DNA of 10,716 nt from Oscillospiraceae bacterium (GTDB lineage: Bacteria > Bacillota > Clostridia > Oscillospirales > CAG-272): contig SVTU01000046.1 of assembly GCA_015063655.1 (NCBI GenBank), positions 1-10,716 of the forward strand. Reading direction: 5' to 3'. How positions within the stretch are numbered: the first letter of the stretch is position 1; the number at the start of each line of letters is the position of its first letter. The position numbers were made by a program, and so were the translations under genes. Below are positions 1 to 6,993 of this stretch, piece by piece. Under the pieces are notes generated by a model, which searched no databases, was not told where the DNA came from, and saw only the letters and a program-made list of their open reading frames with translations.

Positions 1-429
1 GAGATCAATCCTGCCGATATCATTCTGGAATCCTGCAAGTCCAGCGGTGCGGGCGGTCAGCATATCAACAAAACAGAATCGGCCGTGCGCCTCACGCACA
101 AGCCCACGGGTATTGTGATCGAATGTCAGGAGGAGCGCAGTCAGTTCAAGAACCGAGATAAGGCCATGAAGATGCTGCGCACCAAGCTCTATGACATCAA
201 GCGCACCGAGCAGGCGCAAAGGATCGCCTCCGACCGAAAAAGCCAGGTTGGCACGGGCGACCGCTCCGAGCGCATCCGTACCTACAATTACCCGCAGGGG
301 CGCATCTCGGATCACCGCATAGGGCTGACTCTATATTCCCTGGAAAGCTTCCTAAACGGCGGCATCGATGAGATGATCGATGCGCTGATCAGTGCCGATA
401 CGGCGCAAAAGCTAAAAGACAATGCATAA
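1..429 (+). CDS. prfA: Peptide chain release factor 1 (RF1), C-terminal part, 5' end outside window
   Basis: RF1 reads UAA and UAG stop codons in the ribosomal A site and triggers hydrolysis of peptidyl-tRNA. The frame is open from base 1 and gives 142 residues before TAA. The catalytic GGQ motif is seen at window residues 18-20 (bases 52-60) in the usual context SSGAGGQHINKT, followed by the conserved block GTGDRSERIRTYN and the PQGR-DHRIGLTLY stretch. The latter wording and the C-terminal tail are RF1-like rather than RF2-like. The codon-recognition domain and N terminus lie upstream, so PxT versus SPF cannot be checked. A GTG at base 85 is an internal valine codon, since homology runs through it from base 1. 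The threonylcarbamoyl-AMP synthase gene starts 9 bases after the stop, so the two are probably co-transcribed. Confidence 0.97.
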   Translation, partial: EINPADIILESCKSSGAGGQHINKTESAVRLTHKPTGIVIECQEERSQFKNRDKAMKMLRTKLYDIKRTEQAQRIASDRKSQVGTGDRSERIRTYNYPQGRISDHRIGLTLYSLESFLNGGIDEMIDALISADTAQKLKDNA

Positions 430-438
430 AGGACGATT

Positions 439-1473
439 ATGACACAGTTTTTTACCGTTGATGCCCTCTCCCCCGACAAGGAGCTGATACAGAGGGCAGC
501 CAAGCTGATACAAGACGGAGGACTTGTGGCCTTCCCCACCGAGACCGTATACGGCCTTGGAGCTAACGCCACGGACGCCGAGGCGGCAAAGAAAATTTAC
601 GCCGCCAAGGGCAGACCCTCCGATAACCCGCTGATCATTCACATCAGCCGCCCCGAGGACGCCGCTCTGTACGCAGAGGTCACGCCTGCCTACGAGAGGC
701 TTGCCCGTGCGTTTATGCCGGGACCCTTGACGGTCATTCTCAAAAAGAAGTCCGTCATTCCCCCCTCCGTCACGGGCGGACTTGACACGGTGGCGGTGCG
801 CTGCCCCTCACATCCCGTTGCACGGGCTCTGATCGAGGCCTCGGGCACGGCCATTGCCGCCCCCTCGGCCAATCGCTCGGGCAGTCCCTCGCCCACCGCG
901 GCACAGCACGTCCGCCATGATCTTGACGGGCGCATCGATGCCATCATCGACGGCGGAGCATGCGAGATCGGCTTGGAATCCACCATCGTGGCCTTGACGG
1001 GAGACGATGAAGCAGTTCTGCTTCGCCCGGGGGCCGTCACCTATGACGCTCTGTGCTGTGTGCTTTCACACGTCACGCTCTCCCACACGCTCAACGGTGC
1101 GCTCTCCGAAAACGAGCGTCCGTTATCCCCCGGCATGAAATATAAGCACTATGCCCCCTCTGCTCCGCTTGTCCTGCTTGACGGCGAGGAGAGTGCGGTG
1201 CTGCGCTACCTGCAAAACGCCCAAAGAACGGAGCGGTGTGCCATTCTCTGCTACGCAGAGGAGACGGACAGCCTCTCCCCCGAGCATCTGCTGTGTGTGG
1301 GCGCACGAGAGGATCTTGCCGCACAAAGTGCTTCCCTGTTTGCCGCCCTGCGGCAGACCGACGGTATGAATATCGACGTGGTGTATGCCCATCTTCCCAC
1401 ACAGGACGGCTTGGGGCTGGCTCTTTACAACCGCCTGATCCGTGCCGCCGCCCATACCGTAAAATATCTGTAA
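439..1473 (+). CDS. L-threonylcarbamoyladenylate synthase, Sua5/YwlC-type (YrdC domain plus Sua5 domain)
   Basis: This enzyme makes threonylcarbamoyl-AMP from threonine, bicarbonate and ATP, the first step of t6A37 modification of ANN-decoding tRNAs; TsaD with TsaB/TsaE then transfers the group. At 344 residues it is the long Sua5 form. The YrdC domain covers about residues 12-200: FPTETVYGLG near 32-41, KGRPSDNPL at 57-65, PSANRSG at 142-148, STIV at 181-184 and RPG at 196-198, all expected ATP/threonine-binding motifs. The linker SPGMKYKHYAP at 230-240 leads into the C-terminal Sua5 domain (about 240-344), which is less conserved. The ATG is preceded by AAGGAC, which overlaps the end of prfA. 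The prfA-adjacent position is common in Firmicutes and fits a translation-quality operon. The family is secure; symbols in use include tsaC, sua5 and ywlC. Confidence 0.95.
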   Translation: MTQFFTVDALSPDKELIQRAAKLIQDGGLVAFPTETVYGLGANATDAEAAKKIYAAKGRPSDNPLIIHISRPEDAALYAEVTPAYERLARAFMPGPLTVILKKKSVIPPSVTGGLDTVAVRCPSHPVARALIEASGTAIAAPSANRSGSPSPTAAQHVRHDLDGRIDAIIDGGACEIGLESTIVALTGDDEAVLLRPGAVTYDALCCVLSHVTLSHTLNGALSENERPLSPGMKYKHYAPSAPLVLLDGEESAVLRYLQNAQRTERCAILCYAEETDSLSPEHLLCVGAREDLAAQSASLFAALRQTDGMNIDVVYAHLPTQDGLGLALYNRLIRAAAHTVKYL

Positions 1474-1501
1474 GCCAAAATACATTGAGGACGGTTACAA
1501 C

Positions 1502-3748
1502 ATGGCAAAAAAGAAAACAAGCGTCTCCCAATCCTACCACGAGATCGTGCATGCACCGATCACCAATCAGCTCATCACCGACACCATAGAGAAAAACTAT
1601 ATGCCCTACGTGATGAGTGTGATCATCTCCCGTGCCATTCCCGAGATCGACGGCCTAAAGCCCTCTCACCGAAAGCTTCTGTACACCATGTACAGGATGG
1701 GGCTTCTGACGGGAAACCGCACCAAGAGTGCCAACGTCGTGGGACAGACCATGAAGCTCAATCCCCACGGAGACATGGCGATCTATGAGACTCTCGTGCG
1801 CCTTACGCGAGGCAACGAGTCGCTTCTCCACCCGTTTATCGATTCCAAGGGAAGCTTTGGTAAGCAATATTCCTCCAACATGCGCTTTGCCGCCTCCCGT
1901 TACACCGAGTGCAAGCTCGACCCCTTCTGTAACGAGCTGTTCCGAGGCATCGACAAGGACGCCGTGGACTTTGTGCCAAACTATGATAATACCATGCAGG
2001 AGCCTGTTCTGCTTCCCACCACCTTTCCGAACGTCTTGGTCACACCCAATACGGGTATTGCCGTGGGCATGGCATCCTCGATATGCCCCTTCAATCTCTC
2101 CGAGATCTGCGACGGCACCATTGCCATGCTCAAAAATCCCAAGATCAGCACCGATCGGCTGATGGATATCATCAAGGCCCCCGATTTCCCGGGCGGCGGT
2201 ATCATTCTGTATGACCGCGAACAGATGCGGCAGGTGTTTGAAACGGGCTCGGGCTCGGTACGCATTCGCTCTCGCTACAATTACGACAAGGCGCAAAACT
2301 GCATCGACATCGTACAGATCCCCTACTCCACCTCCATCGAGCTGATACAAAACCGTATCCGTGACCTCGTTAAGGAGGGCAAGCTCAAGGAGATCACCGA
2401 TTTCCGTGACGAGATCGACCTCTCGGGCTTCAAGTTTACCATCGACCTGCGCCGAGGCGTTGACCCCGACAAGCTGATGACCAAGCTCTTTAAGCTCACC
2501 CCCTTAGAGGACAGCTTCAAGTGCAATTTTAACGTGCTGATCCAATCCACACCCCGCACCATGGGTGTTGCTGAAATCCTTCGGGAATGGATCGAATTCC
2601 GCAAGGTCTGCCTATCCCGTGAGCTTCGCTTCGACCTTGCCAAAAAGAAGGACAAGCTGCATCTCTTGCTGGGTCTTGCCAAGATCCTCTTGGATATCGA
2701 CAAGGCGATCCGTATCATTCGACACACCGAAAAGGACGAGGACGTCATTCCCAATTTGATGAAGGGCTTTGACATTGACGATATTCAAGCCAATTACATT
2801 GCCGACATCAAGCTCAGAAACCTCAACAAGGAATACATTCTCAACCGTGTCAACGAGATTGAGGGTCTGCAAAAGGAGATCGCTCATATTGAGGATATTT
2901 TGTCGGACGAGCTTAAGCTCAAGGCTCTCATTGCCTCCCAACTGACCGAGGTCAAGAAAAAGTACGGACAGCCCCGCCGCTCTCAGCTCATCGGCACCGA
3001 TGACATTGAGGTATACGAGGAGGACGACAACGTAGAAAGCTTCCGTGCCAATCTGTATCTCACCAAAGAGGGCTACTTCAAGAAGATCACCAATCAGTCG
3101 TTGCGCGGCAACGACGAGCAAAAGCTCAAGGACGGTGACAGCATCGTGGCCACCATGGAGGCCGACAATCGCTCCGAGCTGATCTTTGTGACCGACCGTG
3201 CCCAGATCTACCGTGCTAAGATCGCTGACTTTGACTGCGTCAAGTCCTCGCAGATGGGTGAATACGTGCCCGCCAAGCTCGGTATGGACGAGGGTGAACG
3301 CCCCATCATGATGAACGTGCAGGATAGCTACCCGGAGGGTGAAAATCTTGTCTTTGTCTTTGAAAACGGCAAGGCCGTCCGTGTGCCCGTCACCGCCTAC
3401 GAGACGAAGGGCAACCGCAAGCGCCTGGTCAATGCCTATTCCACCGCCTCGCCCATCGTGGCAGCCTTCTACGAAAAGGAAAAGGAGCCGTTTGAGATCA
3501 TGCTCGTCAGCTCCGCTGACCGTGCCATCATCGTCAAAACGTCCCTCATTCCCGTCAAGAACACAAGGACCTCGGGCGGTGTCACGCTGATGACGATGAA
3601 AAAGGATCAAGTCATTCGTGCCTGCCTTGCCAACTTTGAAGAGATCTTTGAGAATACCAAGGGCTACCGCAAGCTGAAGATCCCCGCCACGGGACAGCTC
3701 CTCTCGGACAAGGATCGGGGGGCAGAGCAGCTTCGCATTGAGCCGTAA
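1502..3748 (+). CDS. Type IIA DNA topoisomerase subunit A, divergent clostridial GyrA/ParC-like
   Basis: The DNA-breaking subunit of a type IIA topoisomerase cuts both strands through a 5'-phosphotyrosine link and passes a second duplex through; it works with an ATPase subunit (GyrB/ParE type) not encoded here. The 748 residues show the N-terminal breakage-reunion domain (about 30-350), with GLKPSHRKLLYTMY at 51-64, the quinolone-region helix NPHGDMAIYE at 87-96 and the catalytic Arg133-Tyr134 in AASRYTE. A helical coiled-coil part follows (about 360-485), then a beta-pinwheel-like C-terminal region. I see no QRRGGKG GyrA box, and the protein is shorter than typical GyrA, so it is more likely topoisomerase IV-like (decatenation) than gyrase. 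Positions 92 and 96 carry Met and Glu where E. coli GyrA has Ser83 and Asp87. The start has GAGGACGG about 7 bases upstream; the gap from the preceding gene is 28 bases. The exact name (parC versus gyrA) is uncertain. Confidence 0.92.
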   Translation: MAKKKTSVSQSYHEIVHAPITNQLITDTIEKNYMPYVMSVIISRAIPEIDGLKPSHRKLLYTMYRMGLLTGNRTKSANVVGQTMKLNPHGDMAIYETLVRLTRGNESLLHPFIDSKGSFGKQYSSNMRFAASRYTECKLDPFCNELFRGIDKDAVDFVPNYDNTMQEPVLLPTTFPNVLVTPNTGIAVGMASSICPFNLSEICDGTIAMLKNPKISTDRLMDIIKAPDFPGGGIILYDREQMRQVFETGSGSVRIRSRYNYDKAQNCIDIVQIPYSTSIELIQNRIRDLVKEGKLKEITDFRDEIDLSGFKFTIDLRRGVDPDKLMTKLFKLTPLEDSFKCNFNVLIQSTPRTMGVAEILREWIEFRKVCLSRELRFDLAKKKDKLHLLLGLAKILLDIDKAIRIIRHTEKDEDVIPNLMKGFDIDDIQANYIADIKLRNLNKEYILNRVNEIEGLQKEIAHIEDILSDELKLKALIASQLTEVKKKYGQPRRSQLIGTDDIEVYEEDDNVESFRANLYLTKEGYFKKITNQSLRGNDEQKLKDGDSIVATMEADNRSELIFVTDRAQIYRAKIADFDCVKSSQMGEYVPAKLGMDEGERPIMMNVQDSYPEGENLVFVFENGKAVRVPVTAYETKGNRKRLVNAYSTASPIVAAFYEKEKEPFEIMLVSSADRAIIVKTSLIPVKNTRTSGGVTLMTMKKDQVIRACLANFEEIFENTKGYRKLKIPATGQLLSDKDRGAEQLRIEP

Positions 3749-3764
3749 CGAAAGGAGCATAACA

Positions 3765-3878
3765 ATGAACGATCAAAAAAGAAAGCTCGTCACCCGCATT
3801 CTGTGCCTCGTTTTGGCAGGCCTGATGTGCTCGGGCGTGATCACCTATGCGGTGTATCTTTTGATACATCTTCACTAA
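3765..3878 (+). CDS. Putative 37-residue single-pass membrane miniprotein
   Basis: A short reading frame of 37 codons starts 16 bases after the topoisomerase stop. It has a strong ribosome binding site (AAAGGAG at 3751-3757, 7 bases from the ATG). The predicted peptide begins with a charged stretch, MNDQKRKLVTR, followed by an uninterrupted hydrophobic segment from about residue 12 to 34 (Ile-Leu-Cys-Leu-Val-Leu-Ala-Gly and onward), ending in His-Leu-His. This suggests one transmembrane helix with the basic N terminus inside the cell. It is the last frame before the terminator at 3896-3933, so it would share the operon transcript. I recognise no family and propose no function. The good RBS and tidy operon position are the evidence that it is translated; absence of a known homologue keeps confidence moderate. 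Confidence 0.6.
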   Translation: MNDQKRKLVTRILCLVLAGLMCSGVITYAVYLLIHLH

Positions 3879-3895
3879 TCTATGCGCCGTTGGCG

Positions 3896-3933
3896 AAAAA
3901 AGGCGGAGAATGCATTTGCATTCTCCGCCTTTT
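3896..3933. terminator. Bidirectional rho-independent terminator between convergent operons
   Basis: A near-perfect hairpin has a 14-bp stem (3901-3914 with 3917-3930, core AGGCGGAGAATGCA) around a 2-base centre; in RNA the innermost pairs would open to a wider loop. It is flanked by six A (3896-3901) on the left and four T (3930-3933) on the right. On the minus strand the A run becomes a six-U tail, so it should terminate the aminopeptidase operon well; on the plus strand it follows the miniprotein gene by about 18 bases. Confidence 0.9.
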
Positions 3934-3958
3934 GCGCTGTTAAAGGAAGCACCGTTGG

Positions 3959-5038
3959 TTATATTTCAATCAATTCCTTTGGAGACTGTGTAAAGTTTCT
4001 CACCGTGCCGTCATGGCACACGGCCACCATATCCTCAATGCGGCAGCCGTACTGCCCCTGCCGATAGATGCCCGGCTCTACCGTTACCACGTTGCCTCGC
4101 ACAAGCACCTCCTCGGCGGGGGCGGAGCTTGCCAGGCGCACGGGCTCGTGAATATACAGCCCCACGCCGTGCCCCAGGCTATGCCCAAAGCACCCCTCGT
4201 AGCCTCGCTCATGTATCAGATTGCGTGCCACGGCATCAGCCTCTCGGCAATGTACACCCTCGGCAATACATGCAAGGGCCGCCCGTTGGGCGTCAAGCAC
4301 TGTGCCGTACAGCCGCTTCATCTCATCGTCAGCCCGTCCCATCACCACCGTGCGTGTCATATCCGAGCAGTAGCCCTCGTAGGTGGCACCAAAGTCCATG
4401 GTCAAAAAGCCCTTCTCCAAAGGTACGTTTCTCGGCACGCCGTGCGGCAGTGCCGAGGCTGAGCCCGACACGGCAATGGTGTCAAACGCCAAGCCGTCCG
4501 CCCCATTGCGGCGCATGAAATACTCAAGCTCCAGCGCCACGTCGATCTCCGTCATGCGGGGGGACAGCACGGAGAGAATGTGCGTAAAAGCCTTGTCGGT
4601 GATGCTTTGCGCCTTGGCCATCAGGACAAGCTCCTCGTCTGTCTTGATATTTCTTTGCCGAGAGAGATATGCCGATGCGCCCGCCTTGAGCGTCATGCCC
4701 GAAAGCAAGGTCTCAAAACGGCAAAAATCAGCGTAGGAGAGTGCCTTTTCTTCCACGTACACCGTACGGATGCCGTGTGTGCGAAGCAGAGAGGCAACCT
4801 CGTCAAGCATGCTGCCCTTTGGCATGCGCACCTGCAGACCCTTCACCTTCACGCCCTTCTCTGCCGCCTCGATGTAGCGAAAATCGGCAAGCAGATAGGC
4901 ATCGCTCGGCATCACGAGCACGTAGCCATCCGAGTAGGCAAAGCCGCTAAGATAGCGTTGATTCAGCTCCGAGCTGACCAGAACCGCCGATGCGGGATCG
5001 GTTAAAAAATTGTCTTGTAATGCTTTAAGATGTGTCAT
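3959..5038 (-). CDS. M24B family Xaa-Pro aminopeptidase (creatinase-fold metallopeptidase)
   Basis: These cytoplasmic metalloenzymes remove an N-terminal residue preceding proline, or split Xaa-Pro dipeptides. The 359-residue protein has a creatinase N-terminal domain (about 1-125, with NQRYLSGF at 26-33) and a pita-bread catalytic domain (about 135-355). All five dinuclear metal ligands expected for M24 are visible: Asp215 (MDFGA), Asp226 (CSDMTRT), His290 (GHSLGHGVGLYIHE), Glu321 (EPGIY) and Glu335 (RIEDM). His199 in ALPHG and His297 match the catalytic histidines. The length fits the short bacterial class. It is the last gene of a minus-strand operon; its start lies 8 bases after the endonuclease IV-like gene, with a GAGGT ribosome binding site spanning that gene's stop. 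Aminopeptidase P versus prolidase activity cannot be told from motifs alone. Confidence 0.93.
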   Translation of the reverse strand: MTHLKALQDNFLTDPASAVLVSSELNQRYLSGFAYSDGYVLVMPSDAYLLADFRYIEAAEKGVKVKGLQVRMPKGSMLDEVASLLRTHGIRTVYVEEKALSYADFCRFETLLSGMTLKAGASAYLSRQRNIKTDEELVLMAKAQSITDKAFTHILSVLSPRMTEIDVALELEYFMRRNGADGLAFDTIAVSGSASALPHGVPRNVPLEKGFLTMDFGATYEGYCSDMTRTVVMGRADDEMKRLYGTVLDAQRAALACIAEGVHCREADAVARNLIHERGYEGCFGHSLGHGVGLYIHEPVRLASSAPAEEVLVRGNVVTVEPGIYRQGQYGCRIEDMVAVCHDGTVRNFTQSPKELIEI

Positions 5039-5046
5039 AGGTTACC

Positions 5047-5907
5047 TCACATACGCCCCACCGCCGTCTGCCAAGCACGCTTCATATACAAAGCATCCTC
5101 TGCCATCGTGCCGTCGGACTCGCAGATAATATTGGGACAAACGCCCTCTCGCACGATCGCCTCGGCCAGTGGCTCGAAGGACGGGCCAAACACCTCATCG
5201 GCAAACGTCAGATGCCGCTTCTCCCCCGCCTTGGTGAACTCGATCTTGGAGAAATGGCAGTGCATGTATTTGGCAACGTCGTCGCCCAGCGCCGTTCCCA
5301 CACGGTCAAAGACCGCACGGTAGCTGTCAACGTCGGTAAAATACGAGCCAAGCTCACGGGCGTTCATATGCCCGAAATCCACCACGGGATAATAGCAGGG
5401 GGCGATACGGCACAGCTCGATGACCTCGTCAAGCGTGCCGAGCTGATTGATCTTGCCCATGGTCTCAAGTCCGATATGAATGGGGGTATTTCCCATTTGG
5501 TCGGCACAACGGGACAGCGTGTCGCTTGCCAAGCGCATGGCCTCGGCTCTTGTGATCTTGGCGGCAGAGCCGCTATGCACCACAATGGTATGCGCCCCAA
5601 GCAGCTCGGCGGCGTGCAAGGATGCCTCGATATACACAAGGCTCTTGAGCCGCTTCTCCTCCTCAATACCCGAAAGCGAGATAAAATACGGTGTGTGGAG
5701 CGACATGAGAATACCGTTCTCACTTGCCGCCCGGCCGATAGCCGAGAGCGTGGCATCTGAGGTGCGAAGCCCGCTCCCCGCCTCAAATTCGTAAGCATCC
5801 AAGCCGCGTTCTCTCAGCCAGGCGGGCGATTCCACAGTCGCCTTGTGTCCCGCCTCATAGAAGGAGTCACTGTTGCCACCAGGGCCAAAGGTTGGTGTTT
5901 GTCTCAT
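5047..5907 (-). CDS. Endonuclease IV-like TIM-barrel protein (AP endonuclease family 2)
   Basis: Endonuclease IV cuts the backbone 5' of abasic sites in base excision repair using three metal ions. This 286-residue protein has the TIM-barrel pattern and most of the ligands known from E. coli Nfo: His71 (LHTPY), His111 (VVHSGS), Glu148 (GLETMGK), Asp177 and His180 (VVDFGH), His218 (MHCHFSK), His232 (EKRHLTF) and Glu263 (ICESDG). The Nfo Asp-Arg-His element (Asp229/His231) appears here as Lys-Arg-His at 230-232, so one metal-binding Asp is not in its usual place; Glu229 is adjacent. Since sugar isomerases share this fold, a role other than DNA repair is possible. The start overlaps the stop of the preceding YqeG-type gene as ATGA, implying translational coupling, with GAAAGGA upstream as RBS. 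Fold and superfamily are firm; activity is inferred. Confidence 0.82.
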   Translation of the reverse strand: MRQTPTFGPGGNSDSFYEAGHKATVESPAWLRERGLDAYEFEAGSGLRTSDATLSAIGRAASENGILMSLHTPYFISLSGIEEEKRLKSLVYIEASLHAAELLGAHTIVVHSGSAAKITRAEAMRLASDTLSRCADQMGNTPIHIGLETMGKINQLGTLDEVIELCRIAPCYYPVVDFGHMNARELGSYFTDVDSYRAVFDRVGTALGDDVAKYMHCHFSKIEFTKAGEKRHLTFADEVFGPSFEPLAEAIVREGVCPNIICESDGTMAEDALYMKRAWQTAVGRM

Positions 5908-6449
5908 AGGGTATCCTTTCTCGGCGCATCGGCGTGCGCTCGCTCATATCGCTTGATGTACGGCTTTTCCAGCCACCGCTTGAAGCGGAAAAAGAGTGTG
6001 GTCTTATCCTTGATGGGCGGCACGATAATGGCACGAAGCCCCAAATGATGCCCTGCCAGAGCATCGGTGAGCAGCTGATCGCCAAGCACCGCCGTATCCT
6101 CGGCACACGAGCCCATGCGTGCCATGGCGATACGGAGCGTTTTCGGCCTTGGCTTGCCGCTGTCGGGATAGGCATCAAGCCCCAGCGTGCGGTTGAACAG
6201 CTCCACACGGGGGGCGTGGTTGTTGGAGATAAGAGAGGCCCGAATGCCTGCCGCTGACAGCGAGGCAAACCAAGCACGGATGCGCTCATCGGGCTCGGGC
6301 TGCTCGTAGGGAGCGAGCGTATTATCAATATCGATGAGAAGAGCACGAATCCCAATGCTCTGCAAAAACTCTGCCGTCACCTCGTCATAGGTGCGAAACA
6401 TATAGTCGGGTGTCAGCAAATAGCGTAAAGAACAGTGTTTTCGTTTCAT
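5904..6449 (-). CDS. YqeG family HAD superfamily (subfamily IIIA) phosphatase
   Basis: The 181-residue protein is a HAD-superfamily hydrolase with the compact cap-less arrangement of the YqeG family. Visible motifs are DIDNTLAPYEQP at 40-51 (nucleophile Asp40, acid/base Asp42), motif II SNN at 75-77, motif III lysine in SGKPRPK (97-103) and motif IV GDQLLTD at 123-129. The N-terminal LLTPDYMFRTYDEV is also characteristic of YqeG. Members are predicted phosphatases, and the physiological substrate is not established. The start ATG has AGGA about 9 bases upstream, and a good promoter lies 31-59 bases further upstream. It is the first gene of the minus-strand operon, coupled by a 4-base overlap to the endonuclease IV-like gene. 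The C-terminal tail after about residue 150 is basic and variable. Confidence 0.93.
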   Translation of the reverse strand: MKRKHCSLRYLLTPDYMFRTYDEVTAEFLQSIGIRALLIDIDNTLAPYEQPEPDERIRAWFASLSAAGIRASLISNNHAPRVELFNRTLGLDAYPDSGKPRPKTLRIAMARMGSCAEDTAVLGDQLLTDALAGHHLGLRAIIVPPIKDKTTLFFRFKRWLEKPYIKRYERAHADAPRKDTL

Positions 6450-6479
6450 GTATATCTTCCTATTTTTAGAGTTACCTTT

Positions 6480-6508
6480 ATTGTATCATGTTTTGTTCTC
6501 CGTGACAA
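6480..6508 (-). promoter_or_regulatory. Sigma-A-type promoter of the minus-strand yqeG-like operon
   Basis: Read on the minus strand, TTGTCA (6508-6503) and TACAAT (6485-6480) are separated by exactly 17 bases. Transcription would start near 6473, giving a short leader of about 24 bases before the ATG at 6449. It is back-to-back with the tRNA promoter at 6548-6576. Confidence 0.8.
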
Positions 6509-6547
6509 TAGTTTTGCGAAATTCCCCAAGAAAATTTAAAAAAGGTA

Positions 6548-6576
6548 TTGACAAAGCGGGGATTGTGTGGTATCAT
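6548..6576 (+). promoter_or_regulatory. Sigma-A-type promoter of the tRNA operon
   Basis: A consensus TTGACA (6548-6553), a 17-base spacer and TATCAT (6571-6576) lie about 30 bases upstream of the first tRNA gene. The -35 is a perfect match, as expected for a strongly expressed stable-RNA operon. The GC-rich bases GGGCAG (6581-6586) just downstream may be a stringent discriminator, which is inference. Confidence 0.85.
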
Positions 6577-6605
6577 ATTAGGGCAGTTTTGAGTAATTGC
6601 CTTTT

Positions 6606-6679
6606 GCGAGTGTAGTTCAATGGTAGAATCCCAGCCTTCCAAGCTGGTCGCGTGGGTTCGATTCCCATCACTCGCTCCA
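6606..6679 (+). tRNA. tRNA-Gly (anticodon TCC)
   Basis: The acceptor stem GCGAGTG pairs with CACTCGC (6669-6675), followed by discriminator T and an encoded CCA (6677-6679). The anticodon stem CCAGC/GCTGG encloses loop CTTCCAA, with anticodon TCC at 6638-6640, decoding GGA and GGG. The T loop TTCGATT is standard. It is first of three tRNA genes in one transcript. Confidence 0.97.
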
Positions 6680-6680
6680 T

Positions 6681-6711
6681 CACATGGGGCGCACATCGTG
6701 CGCCGCATGTG
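6681..6711 (+). repeat. Strong hairpin in the Gly-Arg tRNA spacer
   Basis: CACATG (6681-6686) pairs with CATGTG (6706-6711), and GGCGCAC (6688-6694) with GTGCGCC (6698-6704), leaving loop ATC and one G-G mismatch. There are 13 base pairs in total and no T run follows, so it is unlikely to be a terminator. It fills nearly the whole 38-base spacer and could be an RNase III or other processing element, which is inference. Confidence 0.75.
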
Positions 6712-6717
6712 CCGTAA

Positions 6718-6794
6718 GTGCCTTTAGCTCAGTCGGATAGAGCAACTGCCTTCTAAGCAGTAGGTCGGGGGTTCGAATCCCTCAAGGCACGCCA
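6718..6794 (+). tRNA. tRNA-Arg (anticodon TCT)
   Basis: The acceptor stem GTGCCTT pairs with AAGGCAC (6784-6790), then discriminator G and an encoded CCA (6792-6794). The anticodon stem ACTGC/GCAGT encloses CTTCTAA with anticodon TCT at 6752-6754, decoding AGA and AGG. The T arm has TTCGAAT with one G-T wobble in its stem. It lies 6 bases before tRNA-His. Confidence 0.97.
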
Positions 6795-6800
6795 TCATAC

Positions 6801-6878
6801 GGTGGGTGTAGCTAAGTTGGTTATAGCGCCAGGTTGTGGCCCTGGAGGCCGTGGGTTCGACTCCCATCACTCACCCCA
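6801..6878 (+). tRNA. tRNA-His (anticodon GTG)
   Basis: The stem GTGGGTG pairs with CACTCAC (6868-6874, one G-T pair). An extra G at 6801 (G-1) faces C73 at 6875, the identity pair expected for bacterial tRNA-His, and CCA is encoded at 6876-6878. The anticodon stem CCAGG/CCTGG encloses TTGTGGC with anticodon GTG at 6836-6838. It is last in the operon. Confidence 0.97.
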
Positions 6879-6879
6879 G

Positions 6880-6917
6880 AAAAAAGACTTGCAAACGCAA
6901 GTCTTTTTTGTTTTTTC
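6880..6917 (+). terminator. Rho-independent terminator of the tRNA operon
   Basis: The stem AAAAAAGACTTGC (6880-6892) and its complement (6897-6909) enclose loop AAAC, and further T-rich sequence follows to about 6917. It begins two bases after the tRNA-His CCA and ends just before the -35 box of the first GH20 gene, which separates the two transcription units. Confidence 0.92.
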
Positions 6918-6919
6918 TC

Positions 6920-6948
6920 TTGACTTTGCCTTGCCCTTTTGTTACAAT
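6920..6948 (+). promoter_or_regulatory. Promoter of the first GH20 gene
   Basis: TTGACT (6920-6925), a 17-base spacer and TACAAT (6943-6948). The distance from the first base of the -35 box to the ATG is 74 bases, identical to the second GH20 gene. Confidence 0.85.
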
Positions 6949-6960
6949 GACATTAATAAA

Positions 6961-6976
6961 CAAGCGCTTGCGCTTG
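6961..6976 (+). promoter_or_regulatory. Inverted repeat in the leader of the first GH20 gene (candidate operator or 5' hairpin)
   Basis: CAAGCGC-TT-GCGCTTG is a perfect inverted repeat placed 12 bases after the -10 box and 17 bases before the ATG. The same core, CAAGC-N6-GCTTG, sits at exactly the same distances in the second GH20 gene. It could be a repressor operator or a stabilising hairpin at the mRNA 5' end; the sequence alone does not decide. Confidence 0.7.
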
Positions 6977-6993
6977 CATACAAGGAGGTTGCT

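Noticed and set aside
1091..1552. Minus-strand frames opposite the 3' end of the threonylcarbamoyl-AMP synthase gene
   Set aside because: They are antisense to a conserved Sua5 domain, with Arg/Pro/Gly-rich composition typical of shadow frames.
2612..3760. Long minus-strand frame opposite the topoisomerase gene
   Set aside because: It is antisense to well-conserved coding sequence, has no recognisable domain or RBS, and reads as the mirror of the topoisomerase codons.
6802..6993. In-frame 64-codon N-terminal extension of the first GH20 gene
   Set aside because: It would translate tRNA-His, the tRNA terminator and the gene's own promoter. The paralogue starts at the equivalent ATG with the same AAGGAGG, so 6994 is the true start.
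6949..6993. Riboswitch or T-box in the GH20 leaders
   Set aside because: The leaders are only about 40 bases long, with one small inverted repeat and no room for an aptamer plus expression platform.
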